Notes under the pieces: generated by a model
What the model was told of the DNA's origin: nothing
Database searches by the model: none
What the model saw: only the letters and a program-made list of their open reading frames with translations
In this document: positions 1 through 10,409 of the stretch, piece after piece
Position numbering within the stretch: position 1 is the stretch's first letter
How the letters are laid out: each line of letters opens with the position of its first letter
Program-made: the position numbers and the translations under genes
Assembly (NCBI GenBank): GCA_032622095.1
Contig: CP136066.1
Location: 44,037,835 to 44,101,834 of the forward strand
Source of the DNA: Siphonodentalium dalli
Lineage: Eukaryota > Mollusca > Scaphopoda > Gadilida > Siphonodentaliidae
DNA: 64,000 nucleotides
Reading direction: 5' to 3'

Positions 1-829
1 AATACACTGTCATGCACTCAACAGGTAAGATACTGTCATATAAACTCAACAGGTAAGATATTGTCATGCACTCAACAGGTAATACACTGTCATACACTCA
101 ACAGGCAATACACTGTCATGCACTCAACATGAAAGATACTGTCATATAAACTCAACAGGTAAGATACTGTCATACACTCAACAGGTAAGACACTGTCATG
201 CACGTAACAGGTAAGACACTGTCATACACTCAACATGTAAGATACTGTCATACACTCAACAGGTAAGATACTGTCATACACTCAACAGGTAAGACACTGT
301 CATGCACTCAACAGGTAAGACACTGTCATATACATTCAACAGGTAAGACACTGTCATACACTCAACATGTAATACACTGTCATGCACTCAACATGAAAGA
401 TACTGTCATATAAACTCAACAGGTAAGACACTGTCATGCACTCAACAGGTAAGATACTGTCATACACTCAACAGGTAAGATACTGTCATGCATTCAACAG
501 GTAAGACACTGTCATACACTCAACAGGTAATACACTGTCATGCACTCAACAGGTAAGACACTGTCATGCACTCAACAGGTAATACACTGTCATGCACTCA
601 ACAGGTAAGACACTCATGCACTCAACAGGTAATACACTGTCATGCACTCAACAGGTAAGACACTGTCATGCACTCAACAGGTAATACACTGTCATGCACT
701 CAACAGGTAAGACACTCATGCACTCAACAGGTAATACACTGTCATGCACTCAACAGGTAAGACAATCATGCACTCAACAGGTAAGACACTCATGCACTCA
801 ACAGGTAATACACTGTCATGCACTCAACT
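1..829. repeat. Minisatellite array, unit about 26 bp
   Basis: The whole stretch is a head-to-tail repeat of a unit close to CACTCAACAGGTAAGACACT followed by GTCATG. Variants differ by TAAGAC/TAATAC, by GTCATG/GTCATA, and by a 2-4 bp loss in the last 250 bases. There are about 30 units and the array is cut by the window start. Each unit contains CAGGTAAG, which matches a perfect 5' splice site. The array lies upstream of the first visible spectrin exon, so on the plus strand it is probably intronic. No reading frame is supported. Confidence 0.95.
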
Positions 830-1184
830 GCTAGCAGTAGTTCTGAATCACTTTGCAATTTATCCAAGTTTGTGAATAGCGCCACATAAATTATCAGTCT
901 ATTTTGGCAAAGGCAGAAAACTTTCTGTTTGGTAATCAGTAATCAGATAAAACTTTGAGTTAAAATAAATTTATAAGTTGTGTCAATGATTTTGTACTTA
1001 ATTGGACAAACTGAAGATGTTTCTGACACATCATGAAACATACACATTTACACTATAATTACTGGCGACATGCAGCTTCAAAATTAGCTACAGCAACTGC
1101 GACATGAAAGGACTTAAATGCACATTTGTGTGGATTTCAACCTCTTAACTGATTGTGCAAACAGTCGCCATATGAGAAGAATGC
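830..1184. other. Non-coding spacer
   Basis: Unique-looking AT-rich sequence between the minisatellite and the first TTAA element. I see no exon with good splice borders here. The exon that should precede 1489 (ending with two bases of a codon) was not found, so it probably lies before the window. Confidence 0.5.
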
Positions 1185-1188
1185 TTAA

Positions 1189-1408
1189 ACCCCTCCATGA
1201 CTGGAGCTTCCTGAAATTTCTGAAAACCCTGTGCCAATGCATTCTCTTGTATATGCGAGTCTCCCATAGGGAGCCTCTCATATATAAGAGAATAGATTGG
1301 CCTAACAATATTTACCTTGACCGTGTAAGCTAGTGCATTCTCCTATATATGCAAGTCTCCCATAAGCACTGGCACATGATCACCAGAGCAGCTCCGGTCA
1401 TGAAAGGG
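1189..1408 (-). mobile_element. TTAA-flanked hairpin element, family B (copy 1)
   Basis: TTAA at 1185-1188 and 1409-1412 flank an element ending TCATGAAAGGG on the right and, less well kept, CCCCTCCATGACTGGAG on the left. Inside are two long hairpins around ATTCTCTTATATATGCGAG-type arms with the loop region TCTCCCATAGGGAG. It ends 76 bp before a spectrin coding exon, so it sits in that exon's acceptor-side intron. Related copies at 9.8, 20.8, 21.4, 24.6, 25.4 and 47.3 kb support the call. Confidence 0.8.
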
Positions 1409-1488
1409 TTAATCTGGGTTCTACTTTCAGAGAATTCTAACAAGGTGTCTTCTTATACTATGTTAATATCTGTATTCGTCTACTTCAG

Positions 1489-1564
1489 ATCTTGGGAGAA
1501 ATTATATAGCGTTTTACGAGGACCAACATTGTCCAGTTACAAAGACCAAAAACATGCTATCTCA
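1489..1564 (+). CDS. Beta-spectrin-type PH domain, exon 1 of 3 visible
   Basis: A 76-nt exon between TACTTCAG and GTAAGT. It begins with the last base of a codon and ends in phase 0. With the split codon restored as Arg, it reads RSWEKLYSVL then RGPTLSSYKDQKHAIS. The RSW..lY.Vl...L..YKD.K.A pattern is that of the beta1-beta3 strands of the spectrin C-terminal PH domain, which in the family binds phosphoinositides and helps place spectrin on membranes. The next exon (6934) aligns directly after it in both phase and homology, so no middle exon is needed. Earlier exons (actin-binding and spectrin repeats) must lie before the window. I cannot tell a conventional beta chain from a beta-heavy chain. 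Confidence 0.85.
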
Positions 1565-1819
1565 GTAAGTATGCTGTACATTTTACTGCTCATCATCCCA
1601 CGGAACTGTTTTCAAGTGAAAACATTCTCAAAAAATTTAAAACAAGGTTACCTGCAATAAAAATTGGCCGTCATATAGATCTTTAAATAATTTGATAATA
1701 ACACGATTGAATCTTCCAGAAATGGACAATTTCTTTTACAAACCTGGTAAAAATAACAAATTTAGGAAATTTTGTCTACTCTTGTTTGATAAACTGAATT
1801 GTAACAAGCCTGCAAATAG

Positions 1820-2045
1820 CGTGTCTGTCATTTGCAGAATGAGGTCCCCAGAGGGTGAATTTAGTGATGCTATCCCGCACAGTGGGCTAGCATCATCAAA
1901 TTCACCCTCTGGAGACCTCATTCTGCTTAGGCCTCATCTTCCGGGAAGTATCTATAGTCTCATTTTAACAATATTTTTAGTTGCTTTTTCCCTTCTGGGA
2001 AGTTTATATATTGCCTAATTTGCAGAAGATAAAATGCATAATCGT
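1820..2045. mobile_element. Palindromic element, family F (copy 1), interrupted by G
   Basis: A hairpin at 1836-1927 has arms GAATGAGGTCCCCAGAGGGT and its complement. A tail with CTTCCGGGAAGTAT and a segment ending GATAAAATGCATAATCG follow. In other copies the tail continues AGGTGACTAATGGGTG; here it switches at about 2045 into family G (see below). Copies lie at 16.3, 20.5, 22.9, 34.2, 40.9, 44.4 and 55.9 kb. No coding capacity. Confidence 0.75.
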
Positions 2046-2215
2046 ATGGGAGGCCAAATTCACATTTATTAATTATTGTGCTTCAGCGCAATTGAATTGC
2101 CCTTTAGCACAATCAATTGCACTTCAGCGCAACCGATTGCGCTTCAGCGCAATTCAAAATTAATTGTGCTGAAGCACAATTGAATTGCACTTCAGCGCAA
2201 TTATTTTCCCATATA
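2045..2215. repeat. Repeat G: palindromic GCGCTTCAGCGCAATT array (copy 1)
   Basis: Begins ATGGGAGGCCAAATTCACAT and then runs through several copies of a short near-palindrome of the type AATTGCGCTTCAGCGCAATT, ending near TTCCCATATATGG. The same start is seen inverted at the end of the second copy (about 6725), so ATGGGAGGCCAAATTCAC is probably the terminal sequence of a mobile unit. Confidence 0.7.
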
Positions 2216-2819
2216 TGGCTAACCCCCAGTTAATTAATGATTAAATACTGGAACAAATAATAATCATGGTGCAGATAACATACCCCCCATAGTAGCTGAG
2301 AGTACCAAATTTTCACCACTCATGTTATTGTGGTTTTAACCACTTACCAAAAGGCACGTGCTTAAAAACCACAATTTCACTCACTAATATTTTCGGTTAC
2401 TATGGGTGTATTCTGTATATACATCAAACTATAAGATGTCTGTTACCTAACAATTCATTCATTTAAAAAATCATTGAATCCCAACAAACAGAGCTCATGC
2501 AACCCTGGTGTAAAATTTGGTATGATTTGAATGCAATTGTTTTATCTATGCATTCCACAGTGCAACGGAACATTTTCATTGGACAATGCGGTAGTTCCAA
2601 GTGTTTGCCTATAAACAATCATAACGTAATGTTTTTAATGTTTGTTTACATAACCAAGGGTACAAACAGACAATAACATGCAATGTACGCGATATTTATG
2701 ATTTGTATAAGAACAATATACATTGTATGTCTATTATATAATATTCTTTCTGTTTAAGGCAGTTTTAGTGGATGTGACTATTTAAAAACCTACACCCACA
2801 GGGAAGGCCACCCGTATCT
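2216..2819. other. Intronic sequence, nothing recognised
   Basis: AT-rich spectrin intron sequence without a supported exon, RNA gene or clear repeat family. Confidence 0.5.
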
Positions 2820-2823
2820 TTAA

Positions 2824-3282
2824 CCCTTTCAGTGCCAGGTCCGATTTTTGTATCAACCCATATACCCTGTGCCAATGCATTCTCTTATATATGCGAGTCG
2901 ACCATAGGTCGCCTCGCATATATAAGAGAATGCATTGGCCTAACAATTTTTCATTATTTGTTATTTTTTTTTACAATTTTAATAATTTTTTCTTATATTC
3001 TTTAACAGACTTATTATGTAGGTTTAGTGCCAGGGAATCTTACGTTTTTCATGGGCATCAACATTATTACTATGAATACATACTTGGTGATAGTTTTGAG
3101 TTATAACATGCCCCTAAGGTTTTATCCAGTTTGTTTTTAAATTCGCTATGGCATGATTAAGCATACCCAAAAAAAATTCAACCCAAAAAAAATCTAAAAA
3201 CAAATATTTTAAAATATTTTTAGGGCCGACTTTACAGACCGTAAATTAGGGCTGATGAGATTGGCCCCTGGCACTAAAAGGG
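2824..3282 (+). mobile_element. TTAA-flanked element, family C (copy 1)
   Basis: TTAA at 2820-2823 and 3283-3286. Ends are CCCTTTCAGTGCCAGG on the left and CCTGGCACTAAAAGGG on the right. One long hairpin at about 2866-2940 has arms CCAATGCATTCTCTTATATA and a GTCGACCATAGGTCGCC turn. An AT-rich spacer and a right part with GGGCCGA...GGCTGATGAGATTGGCCCC follow. It lacks a reading frame. TTAA target use and CCC-starting ends are typical of piggyBac-type elements; no transposase is present to prove it. Confidence 0.85.
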
Positions 3283-3286
3283 TTAA

Positions 3287-4069
3287 CGACTAAAGGTGTG
3301 ACAACCAATGGTTTTTATAGTATACAGTGAATTAACAGCTTATTGATAACATTTGTGATAACAATAATAAATTATTCAGACTGTCAACAACAACTGAACA
3401 TGTCCAAATTGTTAATTGGTGAATTTTTTTAGTTCTTTCTACATTTCAGAAAATAACATCAAATATGGTGATCCACCAACCCAGATCCTATCCTTAAATG
3501 ATATGCAGAACTATAATTCCAGGGGGCTTTGCCATGAAATTTACGGTAGATTTTGTCGATGATAAAAGATATCCCATAGTTTCAACATGTACGTACCACT
3601 TGGCTTTGCCACTTATATCCTCTGATACAGGCAGTAATTGGAGGACAGGGTTTTGGGCATATATAGAATATGAAACATTAAAAATAATTACCTAAATTAT
3701 CTTCAGTCCCCTCCGCTTTTTTTTGTACATCAAGATATACCGATAGTCAAACACTGCATAACAATAAACATATACCTAAACTTACCACCAGAAAAGGTGT
3801 GCCATTTATAATAAGGTTTTAAATTTCAATATACGATATCTGACAGCGATATAACTTATGCTGTATGCATGCATGTATGGAAACCATTTAACTCTTTCCA
3901 TATATTTAGGAATTTACTAACAATATTCATCCTATGGACTACGATAACATTTAACTATATTTGTGAGTAACTACTCGTAAGTGGGAGACGATAACCTGTA
4001 ACTATAGTTGCCCTAAGTTATTAGGTCTGACATCCCATCTGCCATATTGGCATAAAACATAACTGTGAG
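3287..4069. other. Intronic sequence with a short flanking direct repeat
   Basis: No gene. About 75 bases at 3893-3967 (CATATATTTAGGAATTTACT...) recur at 4630-4712, on the other side of the adjacent minisatellite, so the array sits between direct repeats. A weak open stretch near 3451 was considered as an exon and rejected. Confidence 0.6.
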
Positions 4070-4635
4070 ATGTGTAGGGGTAATGTACATCATAACTGTG
4101 AGATGGGGAGGGGGTAATATACATCATAACTGTGAGATGGGGAGGGGGGTCATGGACATCATAACTGATATGGGGAGGGAGTAATGTACATTATAACTGT
4201 AACTGGAATGGAGAGGTGGGTAATGTACATCATAACGTTGATATGGGGACGAGTAATGCACATCATAACTGTGGAATGGGGTGGGGTACTGTACGTCATA
4301 ACTGTTATATGGGGAGGGGAATGTACATCATAACGTTGATATGGGGAGGGGTAATGTACATCATAACTGTGGAATGGGGTGGGGGTACTGTAGTTCATAA
4401 CCGTTATATGGGGAGGGGAATGTACATCATAACGTTGATATGGGGAGGGGTAATGTACATCATAACGTTGATATGGGGAGGGGTTAATGTACATCATAAC
4501 TGAGGAATGGGGAGGGGGGTACTGTACACCGTAACTCTGGGATGGAGAAGGGGTAATGTACATCATAAGTGAGATGAGATGGGGTACTGTACATCATAAC
4601 TGTGAGATGGGGAACGGTAATGTACATCATATCCA
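4070..4635. repeat. Minisatellite, GGGGAGGGGTAATGTACATC type
   Basis: About 16 imperfect copies of a 30-38 bp unit containing GGGGAGGGG, TAATGTACATCATAAC and GTTGATAT or GTGAGAT. The G-runs are all on the plus strand. Apparent reading frames across it on both strands are consequences of the repeat. Direct repeats of about 75 bp flank it. Confidence 0.9.
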
Positions 4636-4894
4636 TATATTTAGGAATTTTCAAACAATACTCATCCTATGGACTACAATAACCTTTAATTATATTTGTG
4701 AGGAACTATACTCATCCAATGTACTACGATAACCTTGGTCTATACATTTGTGACTACATGGGTGTGTAACTATACTTAATAGATACATGTATGCCTTATA
4801 CTATTATCGCGTGATTAAAAATTTACATAACCGATGAATAATCAACTGTTCTACTATCCTAACCATTTTTGTTGACTTCTAGATAGCTGTGGGT

Positions 4895-6117
4895 TAGTGT
4901 TGTGCGGTTAACCGAGAAAACAACTCGGTTTCGGTTTAAAAAAATACCGACCGAAACCGACCGACGTGATTCTGCCCTAACCGACATTAGGTTTTTTTTT
5001 GGTATGTTTATTTTTCAATTGAATCGACTTGTTAGTTGATACTGTTGTCAAATAATCGGCCTCTCTGATCAATTATATATCGGAATGTGTCCATTTCGTC
5101 TCAGATATGTGTTGTTATAATATCGTAGGCGTCAAATAAATTGCGTTGCGAAACGAAACTGAAAGCATGTCGTTGCAAAAATGAGAATGCGAACGAAAAG
5201 AAATGTTATACCACGTGGGAAATGGTCCAGAAACTTTTTGTTCTGGAACCTACGATCGATCGATGAGTGGCCACACAGTCAACACGAACTGCATGCAGTA
5301 GGTCGTTGACTTTTGTCACCTTTATTGTCAACTGTCTTAGAATAAGTGTGCACTTTATTTGAATTGATGACGTGTGCATGACGAAACATTTCGTTCCGTG
5401 CGGATAGTTAGAACTGCAATTTCTGAAACTTCATTCTCCCGGCTAATCGGTCAATAAAATTGAACTAATATCTATAACGTTCAACGAAATATTACGAATT
5501 TGAGCCGGCCAATTGCCGTGTAATGTACGTGCACTTATTAGCGTCTTGTTGATCGCGGCAGTTATTTTTGCGCGTAGCGGTTTCTCTAACCCACAAACTG
5601 ACCGGGAACATCAAAAGCGTAATTACGTCATCATTGTCGAGGAACTGGGCACATGCTACATCGTAACTGATTGATTAACACGGCCTTGTCTTTAAACGAT
5701 ATCGGTATCAATATAAGTCACACGGGACTTCATCTTGTATGCATGAAACGTCGCTGTATTTGCGTTTCACTTTTATGTTTTGATTTTGTTATGGGGGATA
5801 TATAGTCGGAAAAAGAGTTTATGGTCAGCGTCAAGAAATATGGTCAGTCGGGCACAACTATTTTGTGTTTGCTTAAACTTGATGTTCAATATGACTTTTA
5901 TCTCACATTCTCATTAAAGTTCATGATTTAGCAACACAGCAAGCTGTTCCCCAACTTATTATGACCCTCTGTAACTGGTAGTGCCTGTTTTGTCCAGTTG
6001 TGTTGGACTAATTGCTATATGTTAAGCGATTGCATACTAAAACCGAAACCGAAACCGAGGTTTTTTTACCAAAAAAAAACGAAACCGAAACGTAAATTCT
6101 ATAACCTCCCAACACTA
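4895..6117. mobile_element. hAT-like non-autonomous element
   Basis: Ends TAGTGTTGTGCGGTT and (complement) TAGTGTTGGGAGGTT, each followed by AACCGAAACC-rich sequence that is inverted between the two ends. Flanking octamers are CTGTGGGT (4887-4894) and CCATGGGT (6118-6125), matching at six of eight bases, as expected for a hAT 8-bp duplication. No transposase frame remains. A related shorter element lies at 27321-27748. Confidence 0.7.
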
Positions 6118-6339
6118 CCATGGGTTCACGCCTTCCGGTTACCAGTCGACACATCACGCTGGTTTTTATCTGCCTGCTCGGTGTGCCGGTGTGGTGCTTG
6201 CGTACCTTGCCCTAAGTTATCAGGTCTGACATCCCCTTTGCCATATTGGAATAAACCATAAAACTTCCAAGTCATCAACAATGAGTGTGAAACACAAAAT
6301 ATAAAATGGCAGATCAAAATTTCCCATCAGTATCAGATA

Positions 6340-6725
6340 AGAATTGATGACAATGGAATAGCCTACCTATCTAGGGGTGTAAGCTTAACAATAATTGCGC
6401 TGAAGCACAATTGGTTGGTAGTATCACATATGAATTTATGATAATGGAATAACCCACCTATTCAACCTAACTTTAATAATAATAATTGGGCTGAAGCGCA
6501 ATTGAATTACACTGAAGCGCAATTGGTGGATATCCTACATGAATTGATGATAATGGAATAACCTATCTATTCAGGGGTGTAAGCTTGTAACAATAATTGC
6601 GCTGAAGCACAATTGAATTGCACTGAAGCGCAATTGATATGAATCAAGCTAGATTTTGCACTTCAGCACAATTGAATTGCGCATCAGTGCAATTATTAAT
6701 AAATGTGAATTTGGCCTCCCATATA
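6340..6725. repeat. Repeat G (copy 2), about 125-bp tandem unit
   Basis: Three units of the form GAATTGATGATAATGGAATA...AAGCTT..AATAATTGCGCTGAAGC, then a run of GCGCTGAAGCGCAATT palindromes. It ends in GTGAATTTGGCCTCCCATA, the inverse of the start of copy 1. Directly after it comes CAAGGTGACTAATGGGTG, a family F segment, so G again abuts F at the same F position. Confidence 0.7.
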
Positions 6726-6933
6726 ATCAAGGTGACTAATGGGTGAACATCACTAATTTCAACTGAGGAACTTCAATGTTTATATTGCTGTCCCCATTCG
6801 CATCAATGGCCAATGCATAAATTTGATTTGAGATTCAATTCACGAATATCACACCCCTGATTCGATTCAAGATTCAATTTGACGGCAAACTCCTGATTCA
6901 CAGGGCCCTAATATATATGCTTTCCACTCACAG

Positions 6934-7080
6934 GACCCTAATAACTGCATTCATCATGAACCTACTTCGGACCTGACTAACGCCACATGTAGTGTACCAT
7001 CCGATTATACCAAGCGACCAAATGTTTTCCGAGTGCGACTGAGTACTGGCGGTGAATACCTGTTCCAGGGCAAAGATGAG
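6934..7080 (+). CDS. Beta-spectrin-type PH domain, exon 2 of 3 visible
   Basis: A 147-nt phase 0-0 exon between TTCCACTCACAG and GTATGTATC. It encodes DPNNCIHHEPTSDLTNATC, then SVPSDYTKRPNVFRVRLS, then TGGEYLFQGKDE. The C..psDYtK...VFr.rLs.G.EYLFq.Kde pattern is the middle of the spectrin PH domain and is very distinctive. A second CAG/G acceptor-like copy lies 33 bp upstream (6901-6903) in a short direct repeat of GGCCCTAATA/GACCCTAATA, so an alternative acceptor is conceivable. The 5.4-kb intron before this exon holds a family B element, an F/G composite, a family C element, a minisatellite and a hAT-like element. Confidence 0.9.
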
Positions 7081-7579
7081 GTATGTATCATGTGATGAGT
7101 AGGGTTAAATCCATGACTGGGGTATCCCAGTACCAGTCTGGAATTATACAGTCCTGATTCCCAGGAATATGAATAGAATTTTACATAACTTTCCCCAATA
7201 TTATTTGAGATTATAAAGAATCAGAATTTCCTGGTATAAATTTTGATCTCCAAATGATCATGTCACAGGAACAAAGCAATTCTAGATCGACTTATTTGAA
7301 TTTTAACTAATATAGGTTGACATGTAGAAGCCCCAAACATCTTCCAATCATGAACAACATATTTAGACATTCATTTCCCATACAATTAAGACCTACATGT
7401 AAATTTTATTAGAAATTTGTTGAAGTAACTGAATTTCGTTACTTGTCCAACAGTCTGATTCAAAATGTGTATGATGAAGTTAGTTCGGTTGACATTTCTA
7501 AAGAAACATATTCTTTTTCAAGCTGACAGATTATTTTTAAAATTTTAGTTATTTAAAAAAGAAATTGAGCTATTATATT

Positions 7580-8560
7580 AAAGACATATTACATGTATGT
7601 ACTTGTTCGGGTGCATGAAACTGATAAGTTAGTATTCAGACGCTATGCCTCGATTCAAGACGCATCTGTTGGCGATAAACTTACGAAAACGATTTCACCA
7701 TCGAGAGTCACTGCATTTAATTACTATATAAGAATGATGGTGTGTGTTATTATACCCCCCGCAACGAGTTGTGGGGTGGTATACTGGTATCAGCTTGTCC
7801 GTTCGTCCGTCTGTCTGTCCGTCCGTCTGTCCGTCCGTCGTACCGTCCGTCCGTCCATGGCCACAAATTTGTCAGAAGTTTTTCTCAGTCGTGTTTTGAT
7901 CAATTTCCGTGAAACTTGGCACAGACATCAGCCACCATGGGAACCTGTGCACCTGCGATTATGATGTCTGTCGGACTTTTTTTGGTGGAGGAGTTATTCC
8001 CCCTTTTTCGACTTAGAAAATTTTCACAACATGTACAATTTTGTCCCGAGCTTTTATTCCTACATTTTTATGTCAATTTTTAAAAAACTTGATACAGATA
8101 TTTAGTACCATGGGAACCTGGGACCTGCGATTATGACGTCTGTCCGACAATTTTGGTGGAGTTATCTCCCTTTTTTGACTTAGAAACTTTTTTGCAACAT
8201 GCATAATTTTGTCCGAACTTTTATTTCTACATTTTTAGGTCAATGTTTTTTAATCTTGGCACTGATATTTAGTACCATGGGAACCTGTGCATCTATGATT
8301 ATGTTGTCTGTCCGACTTTTTTTTGTGGAGTTATGATTAGGGTTAAGGGTTAGGGTTAGGGGGTTTAGGGTTAGGGATACCTGTTTGACATAATTTCAGT
8401 GCCCAATATATTGTAATGGCTACTTCACTCAAATAACATTTTGAATACGGGGGGTATTACTTAGTCCCATCTGGGACAAGCCCATCTAGTTAAATTTGGA
8501 TTGTAAAAATAACTACTATTAACAAGATTATTCTCAATTTCTATTTGATAACCTAAACCG
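7580..8560. mobile_element. Repeat J interrupted by a TATACCCCCC-ended insertion
   Basis: 7600-7750 and 8490-8560 are the two halves of a sequence also found at about 59150-59400 and inverted near 63540-63730 (GGCGATAAACTTACGAAAACG...; GAGTGT...CACATCACTT). Between them lies an insertion running from TATACCCCCCGCAAC (7753) to CGGGGGGTATTA (about 8460). It begins with a run of GTCCGTCCGTCTGTC and has three diverged units of about 170 bp, each with ACCATGGGAACCTG and GATTATGA.GTCTGTC. The ATG-initiated frame at 7593 is not supported, because it runs from one repeat into another. Confidence 0.65.
8337..8376 (+). repeat. Interstitial telomere-like TTAGGG tract
   Basis: About 40 bases made of TTAGGG, TTAAGGG and GGGGTTTAGGG units at the end of the third 170-bp subrepeat. 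Six to seven imperfect telomeric hexamers. Confidence 0.85.
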
Positions 8561-8581
8561 GAGTGTTTCACATCACTTTAA

Positions 8582-8735
8582 AGGTACTCAATCTGAACAG
8601 ACGCTCCTAAAATAATATTTCTTTGGCTTCGGGGGTAAAAAATATTTGATTTGAGTTGAGGAACCCACCCATCAAAGCTAAGAGTGATCAGATATTGATT
8701 TTTGAAGTTTGTTATTTCTCGAGATGTGTAATAAT
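8582..8735 (+). mobile_element. TTAA element, family K (left part only)
   Basis: TTAA at 8578-8581, then AGGTACTCAATCTGAACAGA, then TTTCTTTGGCTTCGGGGGTA and GAGGAACCCACCCATCAAAG. The same left end is at 22456, 58096 and 60721. The right end is missing; a family A element follows at 8813. Confidence 0.65.
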
Positions 8736-8812
8736 ATGTGAGGCATGATCCAGGAGCGGTTTACAGAAATTTGGAAAAGAGATTTGGAACGTGCATACCA
8801 AAGTAAAGTTAA

Positions 8813-9203
8813 CCCTTTACCCAACAAACCGGCCAAAACCGGCCAAATAAAGCTTCAACAGCCTAAAATATCTTCGGTCTGTCTCAATAGAACCATACAA
8901 ATATGGATATCATTGGAACCGGCTCCTTGACCACATTGTGATAGTTACAGTTAGCCCTGTGCCAATGCATTCTCTTATATATGCGAGTCGACCATATGTC
9001 GCCTCGCATATATAAGAGAATGCATTGGCCTAAAAAAAATCTTTTTTTAACACTTTTTACCATTTTTTCTTACATTCTTTAACAATTTTATAATTTTTAA
9101 TGTGTTAAGCCAATGCATTCTCTTATATATGCGAGGCGACCTATGGTCGACTTGCATATATAAGAGAATGCATTGGCACAGGGCCCTTCTGTTGGGTAAA
9201 GGG
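8813..9203 (-). mobile_element. TTAA-flanked element, family A (copy 1)
   Basis: TTAA at 8809-8812 and 9204-9207. Ends CCCTTTACCCAACAAACCGG and its counterpart GTTGGGTAAAGGG. A 120-bp arm containing GGAACCGG, TGGATATC and TTACAGTTA is followed by two long hairpins (GTCGACCATATGTCGCC turn), with an AT-rich spacer between them. Located 185 bp upstream of the last spectrin exon. Confidence 0.9.
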
Positions 9204-9207
9204 TTAA

Positions 9208-9756
9208 ATAGCCAAAATAGACAACTTTGAACTGTTAAAAATGGTTCCCACATTTTGGAAAGATCGAAATGACACAGGAGAGCGTCATCAGTTGCTAGAA
9301 CTTGATTATATGACTTCCTAAATGGTTGCCATATTATTCCTTTTCGGCACTTAACCGTGACTTAAAATGTGACCTTTGCATTTTCAGGCTGAGAGAGATC
9401 TCTGGATCAGCAAAATCAAGTCAGTTTCTGGAACCGAGGAAGTGACGCCGGGAAAATTGCAAATGTTGCCAACACCTGGTGATAAACACAAACAGAAGAA
9501 GGGATTTTTCAATTTTCCATAATTTCAGTTCATCATCTGTATATACATCATTGCTACAATCAAATTTACTCTAATGGTGCGATCAAGTTTGAAATTAGTC
9601 TCCAATTCGGATTTCCGTAACCATAGCTACCTTTGCTTGCCATACTTGAATGAATCTATCCAAATGAATTTTGATATAGATATTTCTTTAACTGAAGATG
9701 CCATGGTTAATTCCAGCTGATCTTTAAACCTTTTCAGTTCTATCAAATTCAAGTAT
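9208..9756. other. Intron end, last spectrin exon and 3' flank
   Basis: Apart from the coding exon at 9388-9522, no repeat or further gene was recognised. Confidence 0.5.
9388..9522 (+). CDS. Beta-spectrin-type PH domain, last exon with stop
   Basis: Begins after CATTTTCAG in phase 0 and reads AERDLWISKIKSVSG, then TEEVTPGKLQMLPTP, then GDKHKQKKGFFNFP and TAA at 9520-9522. The AERDLWISKI segment is the C-terminal helix of the PH domain, with its invariant Trp. The tail is basic and ends in KKGFFNFP, a motif also seen near the C-terminus of other beta spectrins. Only about 34 residues follow the PH helix. No canonical AATAAA was found close downstream, so the 3' end of the transcript is not defined. 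Confidence 0.9.
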   Translation, partial: AERDLWISKIKSVSGTEEVTPGKLQMLPTPGDKHKQKKGFFNFP

Positions 9757-9760
9757 TTAA

Positions 9761-10003
9761 CCCTTTCATGACGGGAGCTGCGCTGGTGCAGCATTAAAGA
9801 TCCTGTGCCAGTGCATTCTCTTAATATATGCGAGTCTCCAATAGGGAATCTTGAAATATAAGAGAATGCTCTGGCTTACAAGGACATGGTAAATATTGTT
9901 AGACCAATGCATTCTCTTATATATGTGAGGCTTCCTAGGATACTCGCGTATTTAAGACATTGGCACAGGGTTTTCGCAAAAAATTTCAAGACGCTCCAGT
10001 CAA
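9761..10003 (+). mobile_element. Family B element (copy 2), right end decayed
   Basis: TTAA at 9757-9760, then CCCTTTCATGACGGGAGCTG and two eroded hairpins. The right end stops in CGCTCCAGTCAAATG without a clean TTAA. Confidence 0.75.
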
Positions 10004-10338
10004 ATGCACGTTTGCCCAAAATATGGCTGAAATCATTGAAAACATCACTGTTGTATGAGCCAAAAACAACAATGGAAAAAAGTAAAATGCATAGCAACCA
10101 GATTTCATATAGCTCAGCTTTATACATAGAATGTGTTGGTGAATTGTTATAGTATGCTGGACATGTGGTTTCCTTTAAAAAGCACTTTGGTTTGACAAAT
10201 GTGGGAAATATTGGGGAAAAATAGCATGTCTTTTGGTACCGAGAACTTTTAAATAACTAAAAATATTGGACCAAAGAATGGACCATGGTATGCTATGGTA
10301 TCTGGTTTACATGAGAGGAGCCATATTTTGTTCATAAA

Positions 10339-10409
10339 ATGAGCTGCTTCGCCATCAGAGACAGATTCCAAGATGACGACGATCTGCTCTATCAATGGCC
10401 GCCATTAAC
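10339..10409 (+). CDS. Small unknown gene, coding exon 1
   Basis: The ATG at 10339 lies in AAAATGAGC. It opens the frame MSCFAIRDRFQDDDD, then LLYQWPPL, ending two bases into the next codon at a strong donor, AAC/GTAAGTC. The acidic DDDD stretch and the Trp-Pro-Pro give it a protein-like look. It joins exon 11105 in frame. I do not recognise the family. The case rests on three successive exons with compatible phases and no internal stop. The promoter is not identified. Confidence 0.5.

Noticed and set aside
1-829. CRISPR-like regular array
   Set aside because: Units abut without unique spacers and the context is an animal gene; it is a minisatellite.
2095-2215. Operator-like or protein-binding palindromes (GCGCTTCAGCGC)
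   Set aside because: The palindromes are tandem units of a dispersed repeat that occurs again at 6.4-6.7 kb.
3451-3545. Possible extra spectrin exon (open stretch after CATTTCAG)
   Set aside because: The exons at 1489 and 6934 already align without a gap in phase and homology; the inherited frame stops after 15 codons and no good donor follows.
4159-4566. Proline/tyrosine-rich open frame of 135 codons (and its plus-strand partner)
   Set aside because: Both frames follow the minisatellite unit and have no flanking splice or coding signals.
7593-7964. Open frame of 123 codons
   Set aside because: It starts in repeat J and runs into another element with a GTCCGTCCGTC run; the J part recurs elsewhere without the frame.
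8940-9180. microRNA precursor
   Set aside because: The hairpin is a multi-copy element part. A small RNA product is possible but cannot be claimed without reads.
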